Source: Paractinoplanes rishiriensis
GTDB lineage: Bacteria > Actinomycetota > Actinomycetes > Mycobacteriales > Micromonosporaceae
Reading direction: 5' to 3'
Assembly: GCF_016862375.1 (NCBI RefSeq)
Contig: NZ_BOMV01000116.1
Span: 1 to 45,690, forward strand
Length of the DNA: 45,690 nucleotides
The translations under genes were made by a program, and so were the position numbers. This document shows, piece by piece, positions 25,280 through 33,690 of the stretch. The notes under the pieces were generated by a model. That model searched no databases. It saw only the letters and a program-made list of their open reading frames with translations, and had not been told where the DNA came from. Each line of letters begins with the position of its first letter. Position 1 is the first letter of the stretch.

Positions 25280-26161
25280 TTGACTAACCCCACACCGACA
25301 ACCGACTCGCCGGTGACCCGGCCGAAGCGGCTGCTGACCCAGAACCGCGAACTACGCGCCATCGGCGTCTGGAACTGGACCCTGCCCGCCTGGGCAGGCC
25401 GGCTGCCGGACGGCCGGACCTACAACACGTGCCCGTCGGCCGGGATCTGCGCTCGCCTGTGCTACGCGCGGCAGGGCACCTATCTGTGGCCGGTGGTTCG
25501 CAACAAACACCAGGCCAACCTGGCATTCGTCCTCGACGACTTGCCGGGCTGGGAAGCCGCGATGCTGGCCGAGCTCTCCGCGAAGCGGTTCAACGGCGCG
25601 TGGATCCGCATCCATGACAGCGGCGACTTCTTCTCCGATGATTACTTGCGGGCGTGGCTGCGGATATGCCGGGCCCGTCCCGACCTGCACCTGTACTGCT
25701 ATACGAAGGAGGTCGACCGGTTCCGGCGCATCGTCGAGGCTGACCCGCCGCCCAACTTCTTGTGGGTGTACTCCTACGGCGGCACCCAGGACCGGGACCT
25801 GAATCCCGGCGTCGACCGGGTCGCCGACGTGTTCGCAGACGAGCAAGCCATCGCCGACGCCGGTTGGTCCTCACAAGAGGCCAGCGACCTGCTCGCGGTC
25901 CTCGGCCCTCACCTGGTCGGGATTCCCGCCAACCGGATCCGCGCCTTTCTCAAGGCCATGCAGGGCCGGCGCTTCAGCGACCTGCAAGCCGACGCCGACG
26001 CAGCCCGTGCCGCCCGTCGCCGCCGCACCTGCGGCACCGGCCGCGCGCACGTAAGCGGCACCATCGCGCATGCCCCGGCGCGGGTGTCCGGCGGGCGTTC
26101 CTCCGGCGCGGTGAGGGCCGCGACGGTGCATTCCGAGGAGCCGGGACCTGGCCAGGGTTGA
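25280..26161 (+). CDS. GP88-family protein
   Basis: The start is TTG 25280 with GAGGAG 4 nt upstream (the TTG at 25268 overlaps that site). The protein has 293 residues. It carries the marks of the phage gene-product-88 domain: NTCPSAGICARLCYARQGTY with clustered Cys, then NGAWIRIHDSGDFFSDDYLRAW, LHLYCYTKEVDRF and FLWVYSYGGTQD. Cys-rich radical-type or metal-binding chemistry has been suggested for such proteins, but the function is unknown. The last 60 residues are Arg/Ala/Ser-rich. Its end overlaps the methyltransferase gene if that starts at CTG 26148. Confidence 0.75.
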   Translation: MTNPTPTTDSPVTRPKRLLTQNRELRAIGVWNWTLPAWAGRLPDGRTYNTCPSAGICARLCYARQGTYLWPVVRNKHQANLAFVLDDLPGWEAAMLAELSAKRFNGAWIRIHDSGDFFSDDYLRAWLRICRARPDLHLYCYTKEVDRFRRIVEADPPPNFLWVYSYGGTQDRDLNPGVDRVADVFADEQAIADAGWSSQEASDLLAVLGPHLVGIPANRIRAFLKAMQGRRFSDLQADADAARAARRRRTCGTGRAHVSGTIAHAPARVSGGRSSGAVRAATVHSEEPGPGQG

Positions 26162-26924
26162 GCCGTACTACGCCGACGAGACCGTCACGCTGTACCTCGG
26201 CGACTGCCGCAACCTGCTACCCGAGTTGTATGCGGATCTGATCATCGCCGATCCGCCGTACGAGCAGACCTCGCTGAGCTGGGACCGGTGGCCCGCCGGC
26301 TGGCTGACTGCCGCCGCCAGCGTCGCGAACGCGATGTGGTGCTTCCTGCCGCTGCGCCAGTTCGCGATGCCGCCCTACCGGGGCCAGGAATTCGCCGCCG
26401 CCGGATGGCGGCTCTCCCAGGACCTCGAACCGGCCGCCGACACCGCCGAGGACCACTGGACCTGGGAGAAACACAACGGGTCCGGCTTCAGCACCGACCG
26501 GCTCCGCCGCGTCCACGAAACGGTGACCCACTGGTACCGCGGCCGCTGGTCGGCCGTTCACCATCAGGTTCCCACCGTCCCCGGTCAGATCCGGCCGTCG
26601 GCGACCATCGCGCACCGCAGCCAGCCGACCCACACCGGCCGCATCCGATCGGCCGGCTACACCTACGGACCCACCCGGCTGGCCCGCTCCGTGGTCCGGG
26701 TGCGCTCCGCGCACGGAACGGCGATCCACCCGACCCAGAAACCGGTCGAGCTGCTCGATCTGCTGATCCGCTACGGCTGCCCGCCGGGCGGTGTCGTCCT
26801 CGACCCGTTCTCCGGGTCGGGATCGACCGCGATCGCGGCCCGCGCCGCCGGCTGCCGGGCGATCCTGATCGAGGCCGACGAAGCGCACTGCACCCGTTCG
26901 GCCCACTGGCTCGCCACCACCTGA
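26148..26924 (+). CDS. beta-class DNA methyltransferase (N4-cytosine/N6-adenine type)
   Basis: The motif order is beta class. The catalytic motif comes first (DLIIADPPYEQT), and the SAM-binding motif is near the end (GGVVLDPFSGSGSTAIAARAAGCRAILIE), preceded by IHPTQKPVELLDLLI. All catalytic residues are intact. The first conventional start, TTG 26226, would remove VEPYYADETVTLYLGDCRNLLPEL, which nearly every relative has. In-frame sequence back to the stop at 26112 offers no ATG, GTG or TTG; the only well-placed codon is CTG 26148, 7 nt after GAGGAG (26135-26140). It may protect the element from restriction. Length is 258 residues from CTG. Confidence 0.8.
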   Translation: MARVEPYYADETVTLYLGDCRNLLPELYADLIIADPPYEQTSLSWDRWPAGWLTAAASVANAMWCFLPLRQFAMPPYRGQEFAAAGWRLSQDLEPAADTAEDHWTWEKHNGSGFSTDRLRRVHETVTHWYRGRWSAVHHQVPTVPGQIRPSATIAHRSQPTHTGRIRSAGYTYGPTRLARSVVRVRSAHGTAIHPTQKPVELLDLLIRYGCPPGGVVLDPFSGSGSTAIAARAAGCRAILIEADEAHCTRSAHWLATT

Positions 26925-27600
26925 GTCGCCCTCCCGTAACACCAGTGGCCTAGCCGCCCGGCGCCAGGCCCAACTGAGGGATCCGAACCCAACTGACCAA
27001 CCAGACCCGCACGCAACCTGACCCAATTGGTTCCTGGAACACGGCAACTTCGCTGGTCAGCCCACAAGTGCGGGGCCGGGCAGCGCCACCGGAACCAGTT
27101 GGGTTAGCGGGCTACGGTGAGAGCTCATTTCACCTGAACCCCCACATCGCACCGCTCGCACCACTTCGGGCTCTGCCCGCCGCGGTCCGGAAACCGCACG
27201 TGCCCACCGGCCATACGACCGGTCGGCTGCGATCTTCCTCCCGGCGCCCACCGCCCAACCCGCACCACCTAGGACCACCGCGGCTTCGCGCCTCACAGGC
27301 ACCACCCCGGGCGACACCATCGCGGGCCTGACCGGCAAGCACCTTACCGGCTTCTTCTGCGCCCACGACAGCAGAAGGCTGTCACCCGCGAGGTTGCCCT
27401 CCCGCTCCGGGGCCACACCGCCCGCCCGATCGGCTCACCGACGCACCGTCACGACGGCCGCCGTCAGCGATCCACACGGATCGGTTTCCTGTCGGATCTG
27501 CCAGCCATCTACACCACCACCTTCACCCGCCACACAGCCCTGCGCATTTCCGAGGGGCGCCTTCTGCGTGCCCGCATGCGATCACCGAAGGAGGACCATC
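26925..27600. other. 676-nt gap with CCCAACTG repeats, no supported gene
   Basis: No convincing gene occurs on either strand; frames are Pro/Arg/Ser-rich. The first 180 nt hold the CCCAACTGA sites listed separately. A CTTCTGC/GCAGAAG inverted repeat lies at about 27352-27375. The last 200 nt form the leader of the gene at 27601, with weak inverted repeats only and a strong Shine-Dalgarno sequence (GAAGGAGG). Confidence 0.5.
26969..27103. repeat. CCCAACTGA repeats closing the transfer block
   Basis: CCCAACTGA occurs at 26969-26977 and 26988-26996 (19-bp period). A degenerate GACCCAATTGG lies at 27020-27030 and the inverse form CCAGTTGGG at 27095-27103. They match the 9-mer cluster at 12908, so the sites flank the whole transfer region. 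Confidence 0.6.
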
Positions 27601-28317
27601 ATGTCCAACACCATCGCGACCGCCACTCCCGACGGCAGCTCGTCGGGCACCACCGCACCCGCGCGAACCGTCATCGTCTGCCTGCCCATCAACACCGATC
27701 CGCAGTTCCTGCCCGCGCTGGGCCACGCCCGGCTCGCCACCGCCGGCTACACGGTGCTCGGCACGGTCCTGCGCTTCCCGGCCCCGGGCCGCCGCGCCCG
27801 CAAGCACCTCGACGTCCACCACGGCTTCACCTGCGCAGGCCCGATCGGTCTGCTCGACCTCGACGGCATGCGCCGCGCCGCCGCCGCAGCCGCCGCACAG
27901 ACCTGGCAGCACTGGAACTACATCGTCGCCGGCACCCCCATCGCGCGGCCCTGGTGGGTCTTCGCCGACCGGTACATCGCCGACCCGGCCCGCTACCCGA
28001 TCGCCCAGGCCCAGCAGGACTACCTCACCCAGCCCCGGATCCTGGCGATGCGCGCCTTCAACGCGCTGCACCACAACGCTCTGCCGACCGGTGAGCTGGA
28101 AGCCCTGCAACAGGGCCTGAACACCTACGCCACCCTCGGCCAGCTGGCTGCCGTCGCCGCCGACGGTCTCGCCACCGCCGACGGCTGCATCCTCATCCCC
28201 GCCAGCACCCGGCTGGACGACCAGCTGACCTACCTGCACCACGCCAACCACCACCTCGCGGCGCTGCCGGCCAACCAGCCGATCACCGCGTACGCCGTCA
28301 CCACCCCTGCCGCCTAA
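27601..28317 (+). CDS. hypothetical protein, first of two tandem paralogues
   Basis: The family is not recognised. ATG 27601 follows a strong GAAGGAGG and gives 238 residues. The N-terminal part starts a beta-type strand ARTVIVCLPINTDPQFLPALGHARLA. The middle has CAGPIGLLDLDGMRRAAAAA and WWVFADRYIADPARYPIAQAQQDYLTQPRILAM. The end has ADGCILIPASTRLDDQL. The same landmarks occur in the next gene, so the two arose by duplication. No membrane segment or catalytic motif is seen. The genes are 25 nt apart and probably cotranscribed. Confidence 0.65.
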   Translation: MSNTIATATPDGSSSGTTAPARTVIVCLPINTDPQFLPALGHARLATAGYTVLGTVLRFPAPGRRARKHLDVHHGFTCAGPIGLLDLDGMRRAAAAAAAQTWQHWNYIVAGTPIARPWWVFADRYIADPARYPIAQAQQDYLTQPRILAMRAFNALHHNALPTGELEALQQGLNTYATLGQLAAVAADGLATADGCILIPASTRLDDQLTYLHHANHHLAALPANQPITAYAVTTPAA

Positions 28318-28342
28318 CGTCCCAATCAGCGAAGGAGCCGTC

Positions 28343-29146
28343 ATGTCCGTGTTGGACACCCTTTACCGCGGCCCGCTCGCCGAGCGTGCCCGCCGGCACC
28401 GGTGGGACCAGCCGTGCCGCACCACCATGCTGGTTTGCCTGCCGGCCCGAGCCGGCCGCACGAGCATCGAGGCCCTCGGCGAGGCCCGCGCCCGGCTCGC
28501 CGGTCACGCCGTCACCGGCCACGCCGCCCTCGACAACGCCCACTTCCCGCTCTGGCGCCACCCCGGCCACGCCGAACAGCACCTGCTGATCAGTCCGCGC
28601 ATCACCGCCGGCCGGGACACCATCTCCACCTGCGCGGGCGCACCGATCGGGCTGCTGGACCTGAACACCACCGCCGAGCGGCTTCTGACGGTCGCGGTGG
28701 CCGGCCACGCGCGGTGGGCGCAGATCGTGCAGGACACCCCGGCAGCGGCCCCGTGGTGGCCGTTCCTCGACCGCCACCACAGCGAACCCGAGCAGTACCC
28801 GCTCGAGGCGGCACTGTCCGACTTCGCCGCCCAACCGCAGGTCGCCGCGATGCTGCGACACGACGCCGGCACCGTGGCGGCGCACCGGTTCGACGGCGAC
28901 TGCTACGGCCCCGGCCTGTCCGCGCTGCACGTCGGTGCCGTCACCTACGCCGACTACCTCACCGGCGTACTCACCTACGGCGGCGGCCTGCTCAGCCTCG
29001 ACGGTGACCTGCTGGTGCCGTCCTGGACCGACCTGCTGGTCGAACAGTCACTGAACGAACGAGCCAGCTTCCATCAGCAGGCCCGCGGTCATCTGACGGC
29101 GCTGAACCCGACGACCGTCGTCGTCGCGGTCACCTGCCACCGCTAG
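28343..29146 (+). CDS. hypothetical protein, second tandem paralogue
   Basis: The 267-residue protein is preceded by GAAGGAG. It shares with the upstream protein a TTMLVCLPARAG start, CAGAPIGLLDLNTTAERLL, WWPFLDRHHSEPEQYPLEAALSDF and LDGDLLVPSWTDLLVEQSL. Between LLDL and WWxF both have about 25 helical residues, so the fold is probably the same. It has about 30 additional N-terminal residues. No function can be given. This is the only gene of the accessory block with no leader hairpin of its own, in keeping with cotranscription with its partner. Confidence 0.65.
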   Translation: MSVLDTLYRGPLAERARRHRWDQPCRTTMLVCLPARAGRTSIEALGEARARLAGHAVTGHAALDNAHFPLWRHPGHAEQHLLISPRITAGRDTISTCAGAPIGLLDLNTTAERLLTVAVAGHARWAQIVQDTPAAAPWWPFLDRHHSEPEQYPLEAALSDFAAQPQVAAMLRHDAGTVAAHRFDGDCYGPGLSALHVGAVTYADYLTGVLTYGGGLLSLDGDLLVPSWTDLLVEQSLNERASFHQQARGHLTALNPTTVVVAVTCHR

Positions 29147-29223
29147 CTCTCCTTAGCTCCAATTCCGGCGACGCCGTTGCGCTGAACAAACCCGATGTCC
29201 CTTTCTGGCCCGGTCACGATCGT

Positions 29224-29251
29224 TGCCGCAGCCACTAAAAGGGGTGCGGCA
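29224..29251 (+). promoter_or_regulatory. leader hairpin
   Basis: TGCCGCA (29224-29230) pairs with TGCGGCA (29245-29251) around a 14-nt loop, 39 nt before the ATG at 29291. It is one of the leader hairpins of the accessory block. Confidence 0.4.
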
Positions 29252-29290
29252 TCCGCGGCCGGGCGGTCCCTGAAATCCCAGGAGTATCTG

Positions 29291-30091
29291 ATGTCCACCG
29301 CGCACCCGACCGATTCCGCCGACACCAACCTGAACCGCCCGATCCGGCACGTACTCAGTGACGAGAGCATCACCGACATCCTGACGGTGATCCGCGAAGC
29401 CACGAGCACCAGCCAGCTTCTGGAAGACACGATCCGCGCGCTCTACCGAGCGATCCTCGCTGGCAACCCCGCTGCTGCGAGCTCTGCAATCCGGCCCGAC
29501 AATTACGCGCTGCCCGCCACCCAGTGGCAGGCCATCATCAGCGCGGCCATCGGCCGGGCTGAACAGTGGGGCACCCAGGCCGTAGTCGTTCTGGACCTGG
29601 CAATGAACCTGATGCCCCGCCGATACGACGACCCGACGGTGCCGGAGCCGCACATGCCGCTGCCGGACTACCGGCCGGCCGTGCGCACGATCGAGTGGGC
29701 AAGCGACGCCATCGACGTGGTCACCGCCGTGTCCGCCCACCTCGACCAACTTCGGGCCGTCTATGGCCCCGCCTCGCTGCAGTTCCTCGACGCCGCCGAC
29801 AGCTGGCAGCGGGCCCTGACGGCGATCATCACCATGAACCTCGGCGCGACGGCCACGGTCAGCAAGGACGGGCCGATGAGCTTGCTCGTGCGTACTGGCA
29901 GCGGACTGATCTACGCCGCCACGTTCCACGCCGACGTACGCCGCTGCACCGTTGCCGGCTGCGGCGCACATCTGCGAGACGACGGCACCATCCCGGCGTC
30001 CCACGCAGACCATCCGGTGCCCGAGCACCAGCACATCGCGTCCTACCCGCTCGACGGCCCGCGCCCCGGTACCTGGTCACTGCACTCCTGA
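29291..30091 (+). CDS. hypothetical protein with a possible zinc ribbon
   Basis: ATG 29291 has GGAG 6 nt upstream and gives 266 residues; the longer frame to 29195 has no ribosome site. The N-terminal 200 residues look mostly helical (DESITDILTVIREATSTSQL, AVSAHLDQLRAVYG). The C-terminal part has TMNLGATATVSKDGPMSLLVRTGSGLIYAATF and then RRCTVAGCGAHLRDDGTIPASHADH. In that last stretch two Cys four residues apart and two or more His could bind zinc. The family is not recognised. Confidence 0.6.
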   Translation: MSTAHPTDSADTNLNRPIRHVLSDESITDILTVIREATSTSQLLEDTIRALYRAILAGNPAAASSAIRPDNYALPATQWQAIISAAIGRAEQWGTQAVVVLDLAMNLMPRRYDDPTVPEPHMPLPDYRPAVRTIEWASDAIDVVTAVSAHLDQLRAVYGPASLQFLDAADSWQRALTAIITMNLGATATVSKDGPMSLLVRTGSGLIYAATFHADVRRCTVAGCGAHLRDDGTIPASHADHPVPEHQHIASYPLDGPRPGTWSLHS

Positions 30092-30261
30092 CGATTCGTC
30101 CAGGACGACAACCGCGGCGACCGCCTGGCGCCGTACGTGCACGTCCGCAATGTGCCCACCAGCGGGGTGAGGACCAGTCGGTACTCACCGACCTGCGGGC
30201 CCTCGCGTCCCGCACGTCGCACCAAAGGCATTGCAAGACACCCGGCGCCGCCCTCGGCGCC

Positions 30262-30330
30262 GTCGGCCGTTGCCCGGCCACCACTCGCACCCCTTGCGAA
30301 CCCGGGCACGGCCGCATGGCCGCGCCCGGG
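30262..30330 (+). promoter_or_regulatory. leader element with hairpin, copy 1
   Basis: GTCGGCCGTTGCCCGGCCAC (from 30262) and GCGAACCCGGGCACGGCCG (30296-30314) recur at 34372 and 34404. CCCGGGC (30301-30307) pairs with GCCCGGG (30324-30330), continuing inward as CGGCC/GGCCG after one A-C mismatch. It ends 34 nt before the GTG of the monooxygenase gene, which has GGAG at 30354. Copy 2 keeps the stem with a G-U change, which suggests RNA structure is conserved. Confidence 0.6.
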
Positions 30331-30364
30331 CTCCCACCACGCCTTCGAGCAAAGGAGCCCTGAC

Positions 30365-31594
30365 GTGAGCCACCTTTTCCCGCACATCGCCGCGGACACC
30401 GGCTACGACCGCCGCCGACCGGTGGCCCTACACGCACCGGCCCGCCAGCCGCGGATCGCCATCATCGGCGGTTCACTGACCGGCCCGACGCTGGCGCTGC
30501 TGCTCATCCAAGCGGGGTTCGATGCTGTCACCGTTTATGAAGCCGCCCCCGCTGCGGCGACACTCGGCGGTGGCCTGATCTCCCTGGAGCACTCGTCGCT
30601 GGATGTGCTCGACCGCCTCGGCATCGACCAGGACGAGTTCGTCAAGTTCCGCTTCGAGACGATCACCCAGATCACCGGCAACGACGCGGCCGGTAGCGGG
30701 GTGACCCGGCGGGTCTACCCGGGCCGCTTCACCACCTGGCCACTGCTGCACGACGCCCTGACCCGCAGGCTCCCGGCCGGCGTCGTGCAGCACGGTCAGA
30801 AAGTGACCGGTTTGGCCGAGACGCGCGGGATGCCGGTCCTGCACTTCGCCGACGGTGCCAGCGCCCCGGCCGACCTGGTCGCGTTCGCCGACGGCCGGGC
30901 CTCCGTCGGGCGGCGACTGCTGGACCCGCACCGGCAGCTGCACTACGCCGGCTACGTCGGCCACCGAGGCCAAACCTCGCACCTGCCGACCGAGCTGTCG
31001 CAGTTCCTGCGCCTGGAGCCGTGCCCCGGCGTGCAGTTCAACATCGCCCCGATTCCGGGTGGCTGCGACTGGACGTTCTACCTCAATGCCAGCGCCGAGC
31101 GCTACACCGATCTGTTCGGGGCCTCGCCTCACCGGCGGGTCTTCGCCCTGCCGCACCACGTTGGCCCCGCCGCGCGTCACGAGGTCGACACCTACGCTGC
31201 CCTGCACCTGCCTGCCGACCAGGCGGACGTCGTGCACGCCAGCCACCTGCGCATGGCGGTGCCGATGCTGGATATCGACCCGCCCACCCAGATGGTGTGG
31301 CCCATCGGCGCCGGCCACGCCGTCCTGCTCGGCGACGCCCTCGCCCCGGTACGCCCGCACACCGCCCGCGGCGCGAACAACGGCATCGAACAGGCCGCCG
31401 GCCTGGCAGCTGTTCTGCGTCAGCACCGCGCCTACCGCGCCGACCTGCCCGCTGCGCTCACTGGCTGGCAGCGTCGGCACTTGCCCGCTGCGGTCACCGC
31501 CGTCCGGCTGGGCCCGACCATCGGGCACCGCCTCGGGTTGGGCACCCGCCACTGCGAAGTCACAACCCGCAGCCTTGCCGCCGCTGCCGGCTGA
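30365..31594 (+). CDS. FAD-dependent monooxygenase-like protein (class A fold)
   Basis: The 409-residue protein has an N-terminal FAD-binding strand-loop IAIIGGSLTGPTLALLLIQAG (residues 31-51, GxGxxG in the form GGSLTG) and VTVYEAAPAAATLGGGLISL. The second FAD motif is in HAVLLGDALAPVRPHTARGANNGIEQAAGLAAVL (about residue 318 on), the GD..P..P..G.G.N.A..DA motif of p-hydroxybenzoate-hydroxylase-type enzymes. It would use NAD(P)H and O2 to hydroxylate a small molecule; the substrate is unknown. The start is GTG with GGAG 7 nt before it. A shortened, broken copy with the same leader lies at 34372-34700. Confidence 0.8.
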   Translation: MSHLFPHIAADTGYDRRRPVALHAPARQPRIAIIGGSLTGPTLALLLIQAGFDAVTVYEAAPAAATLGGGLISLEHSSLDVLDRLGIDQDEFVKFRFETITQITGNDAAGSGVTRRVYPGRFTTWPLLHDALTRRLPAGVVQHGQKVTGLAETRGMPVLHFADGASAPADLVAFADGRASVGRRLLDPHRQLHYAGYVGHRGQTSHLPTELSQFLRLEPCPGVQFNIAPIPGGCDWTFYLNASAERYTDLFGASPHRRVFALPHHVGPAARHEVDTYAALHLPADQADVVHASHLRMAVPMLDIDPPTQMVWPIGAGHAVLLGDALAPVRPHTARGANNGIEQAAGLAAVLRQHRAYRADLPAALTGWQRRHLPAAVTAVRLGPTIGHRLGLGTRHCEVTTRSLAAAAG

Positions 31595-31905
31595 ACGACC
31601 TAAGCCCCCTGCACCAGATCGCGGCGGGCTGGCTCTCGCACCTCACCACCCGCGGGCCGCCCCACCCGGCACGTGTTCAGCCGGGTGCGCCGCCTGCTCC
31701 GCCGGGCCGCAATCCGTCACGCGGGCAGGAACACGCGGCGGCCGGCCGATCGATCCGAGAATCCGTCTCTTTACCTGAGCACCAGCACGCGGGGCGTCCT
31801 CGTGGCGCGGCGGGCAACAACCCGGCACGCGTGGTCGCTGCCTCAGGAATTCCGCTTCCGATCACGGCCAGCAACCCGCCGACCTTTTCTTATTCGCACA
31901 GAGAA
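31595..31905. other. 311-nt gap with a leader hairpin
   Basis: CACCCGGC (31663-31670) pairs with GCCGGGTG (31680-31687) around a 9-nt loop. The sequence following is Arg-rich if translated from GTG 31673, but no support for a gene was seen. It is probably the leader of the 31906 gene. Confidence 0.4.
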
Positions 31906-32193
31906 ATGGAGCTCGTCATCGACCCGATTCCGCTGCTGCTGGAGCTGTCCGACCGGCACCTGCCGCCCGGTCTGGCCGAAACCCTGGCGGCCATCACCGG
32001 CCTGACCGTCTCCTGGACCGCGGTGGGTGTCCTGCTGCACGTCCCGGCCCGCCAACAGCTGCCGTACACGCTGCGCAACTGTCCGGCCACCATGGCCGCG
32101 ATCCTGCGCTACGCCCGCAGTCTCGGCTGCGACTACGTGCTCATCGGCCCCGACGCCGACATCGACCAGGCCCTGCCAGCCTGGGATCAGTGA
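31906..32193 (+). CDS. hypothetical protein, 95 aa
   Basis: ATG 31906 gives a compact 95-residue protein. MELVIDPIPLLLELSDRHLP is followed by a hydrophobic strand VSWTAVGVLLHVPARQQLPYTL and by ILRYARSLGCDYVLIGPDADID, which suggests an alpha/beta fold. The ribosome site is weak (AGAGAA). Small proteins ending in a LGCDYVLxDxD-like strand are frequent in actinomycete element cargo, but I cannot name the family. Confidence 0.6.
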   Translation: MELVIDPIPLLLELSDRHLPPGLAETLAAITGLTVSWTAVGVLLHVPARQQLPYTLRNCPATMAAILRYARSLGCDYVLIGPDADIDQALPAWDQ

Positions 32194-32250
32194 ACACAGT
32201 CCGGCCCACCACCTGACCCCCGCGCACAGCCCTGCCCGCCCGACCTTCTG

Positions 32251-32274
32251 CGACCGCCGTATGCACGGCGGTCG
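32251..32274 (+). promoter_or_regulatory. perfect 10-bp leader hairpin
   Basis: CGACCGCCGT (32251-32260) pairs with ACGGCGGTCG (32265-32274) around ATGC. It lies 97 nt before the ATG of the GGDEF gene; GAGAGGAG provides the ribosome site. Confidence 0.5.
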
Positions 32275-32370
32275 TCTGCGTCTTGCCCGAGGACCCACCC
32301 ATCCGCCGAGGGCTCGTCCCACGAACGACGTTCTGTCCCCGGGCACTGCCATAGAGAGGAGCGCCGTCCC

Positions 32371-33303
32371 ATGCCGACCACGACCCGTCAGGCCCCGACA
32401 TGGGCACCTGACCACGTCCCGCACACCCTGACGATCATCACCACAGCCGTCACCGCCGTGGCCGCCGTAGGCATCGCGTACGGACTGCATGCCGGCATTG
32501 CGCTGCTGCTGGTCGCCGTCATCAAGGTCTACATGACGCTGATGGTCGTCGGCGCCTATCACGTGGACACCTGGCACCGGCGCCAGGTCACCGCAGCTGT
32601 CCGCGCCGCCTACACCGACACACTCACCGGCCTGCCCACTCGGCCAGTGATGGACGACCTGCTCACCGCCGCGACCTGCGAACGGCTGCCGGTGACGGTC
32701 GCGGTCGCCGACGCCGACGGCCTGCACTGGGTCAATGCCACCTTCGGCCACGCCGGCGGCGACCAATACCTCACCGAAGTCGCCCGGCGACTGTCCCGCG
32801 CGGTGCCCACCGGCGGCACCCTCGTGCGGCAGGGCGGCGACGAATTCACCCTGCTCGTGCCCGGCACCACCACCCCAGCCCAACTGGCCACGATGATCGG
32901 GTCGGCTTTCGCGGGACCGGCCACCATCGGCGGTCAGCACCTGCAACCGCGGGCCAGCGTCGGCATCCACACCGGCACCGGTGACGCCTGGAATGTGCTG
33001 GCCTGCGCTGACGCGGCCATGTACACCGCGAAGGAGACCGGCGGCAACCACATCCTGACCTACGAACCCGAGCGTGACGGCGTCCCGGAAGCCGACGGCA
33101 CCCGCCCAACCAGCCGCCCCCGCGACCGGCAACCGGCCGGGAACCCGCCCGGCGCGAGCGTCGCCACGTGGGCCATCACCAGCGCGCCGGCAGCGGCCGT
33201 GCGCACACCGGCACACCCGGACGGGTCCCGCGCATCGCCATCTCCTGGTCGGTGCGCGTCTCGTACAACGCCACCATCGAGCGCGCCGAACTGCCAGGAC
33301 TGA
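32371..33303 (+). CDS. membrane-bound GGDEF protein (diguanylate cyclase)
   Basis: The 310-residue protein has two membrane helices (about 19-38 and 41-61) and then a GGDEF domain. This runs from DTLTGLPTR (83-91) through the metal-binding VADADGLHWVNATFGHAGGDQYL (112-134) to the intact active-site loop RQGGDEF (153-159). ASVGIHTGTGDAWNVLACADAAMY follows. It should make cyclic di-GMP from GTP. The inhibitory RxxD site expected five residues before GGDEF is absent (PTGG), so product feedback is unlikely. The tail after residue 225 is low complexity and overlaps a remnant frame, so the natural C-terminus may have been changed. Confidence 0.88.
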   Translation: MPTTTRQAPTWAPDHVPHTLTIITTAVTAVAAVGIAYGLHAGIALLLVAVIKVYMTLMVVGAYHVDTWHRRQVTAAVRAAYTDTLTGLPTRPVMDDLLTAATCERLPVTVAVADADGLHWVNATFGHAGGDQYLTEVARRLSRAVPTGGTLVRQGGDEFTLLVPGTTTPAQLATMIGSAFAGPATIGGQHLQPRASVGIHTGTGDAWNVLACADAAMYTAKETGGNHILTYEPERDGVPEADGTRPTSRPRDRQPAGNPPGASVATWAITSAPAAAVRTPAHPDGSRASPSPGRCASRTTPPSSAPNCQD

Positions 33304-33477
33304 CACCGCAGTCACGCCCAAGGCGGACGCCTCGACCTGGACGCTTTGGCCACAGCACCGGTCGGGCCCGCCCTCCATCAGCTGCTCGCAGCCCACGAAA
33401 TACCGCAGAACTCCGACGGCGTACCGGACCGGCAGATCGAGACCGTGGAGGAACTACCCCTCCCACCGGCCGACTGA
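33219..33477 (+). pseudogene. possible small gene with a frameshift
   Basis: One frame reads GRVPRIAISWSVRVSYNATIERAELPG (about 33219-33299). A second frame, from about 33316, reads GGRLDLDALATAPVGPALHQL and ends IETVEELPLPPAD before the stop at 33475-33477. Each half looks coding, neither has a start and a stop of its own, and together they make a plausible protein of about 85 residues. The first half overlaps the out-of-place tail of the GGDEF gene. Support is compositional only. Confidence 0.3.
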
Positions 33478-33618
33478 ACGCACCGCGGCCGCAAAGGCTC
33501 CGGCAACAACTGGCCCGACCGGCCACCTGCTCCCGGCGAGCCACGCGAAGTAGAAGGTCACCCTCGTGCCAGGCCGCACGCCGGCACCATCGAAGCCCGC
33601 CCGCAGCACCAGCTGTCC

Positions 33619-33660
33619 CTCAGCCGGAGCCGCGCAGGGCGGCACGCGAGCCCGGCTGAG
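33619..33660 (+). promoter_or_regulatory. leader hairpin with inner stem
   Basis: CTCAGCCGG (33619-33627) pairs perfectly with CCGGCTGAG (33652-33660), and GCCGC/GCGGC forms an inner stem. It ends 31 nt before ATG 33691 and just before the AGGGA ribosome site. The rest of the gap from 33478 shows nothing recognisable. Confidence 0.5.
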
Positions 33661-33690
33661 CACCGATCTGTTCCCAGGGATGTGATCAGC

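Noticed and set aside
30473..31552. 359-residue minus-strand frame
   Set aside because: Antisense to the FAD monooxygenase with its two conserved FAD motifs.
31843..33396. 517-residue minus-strand frame
   Set aside because: Covers the GGDEF gene and a small gene on the plus strand, whose motifs are intact; no recognisable domain of its own.
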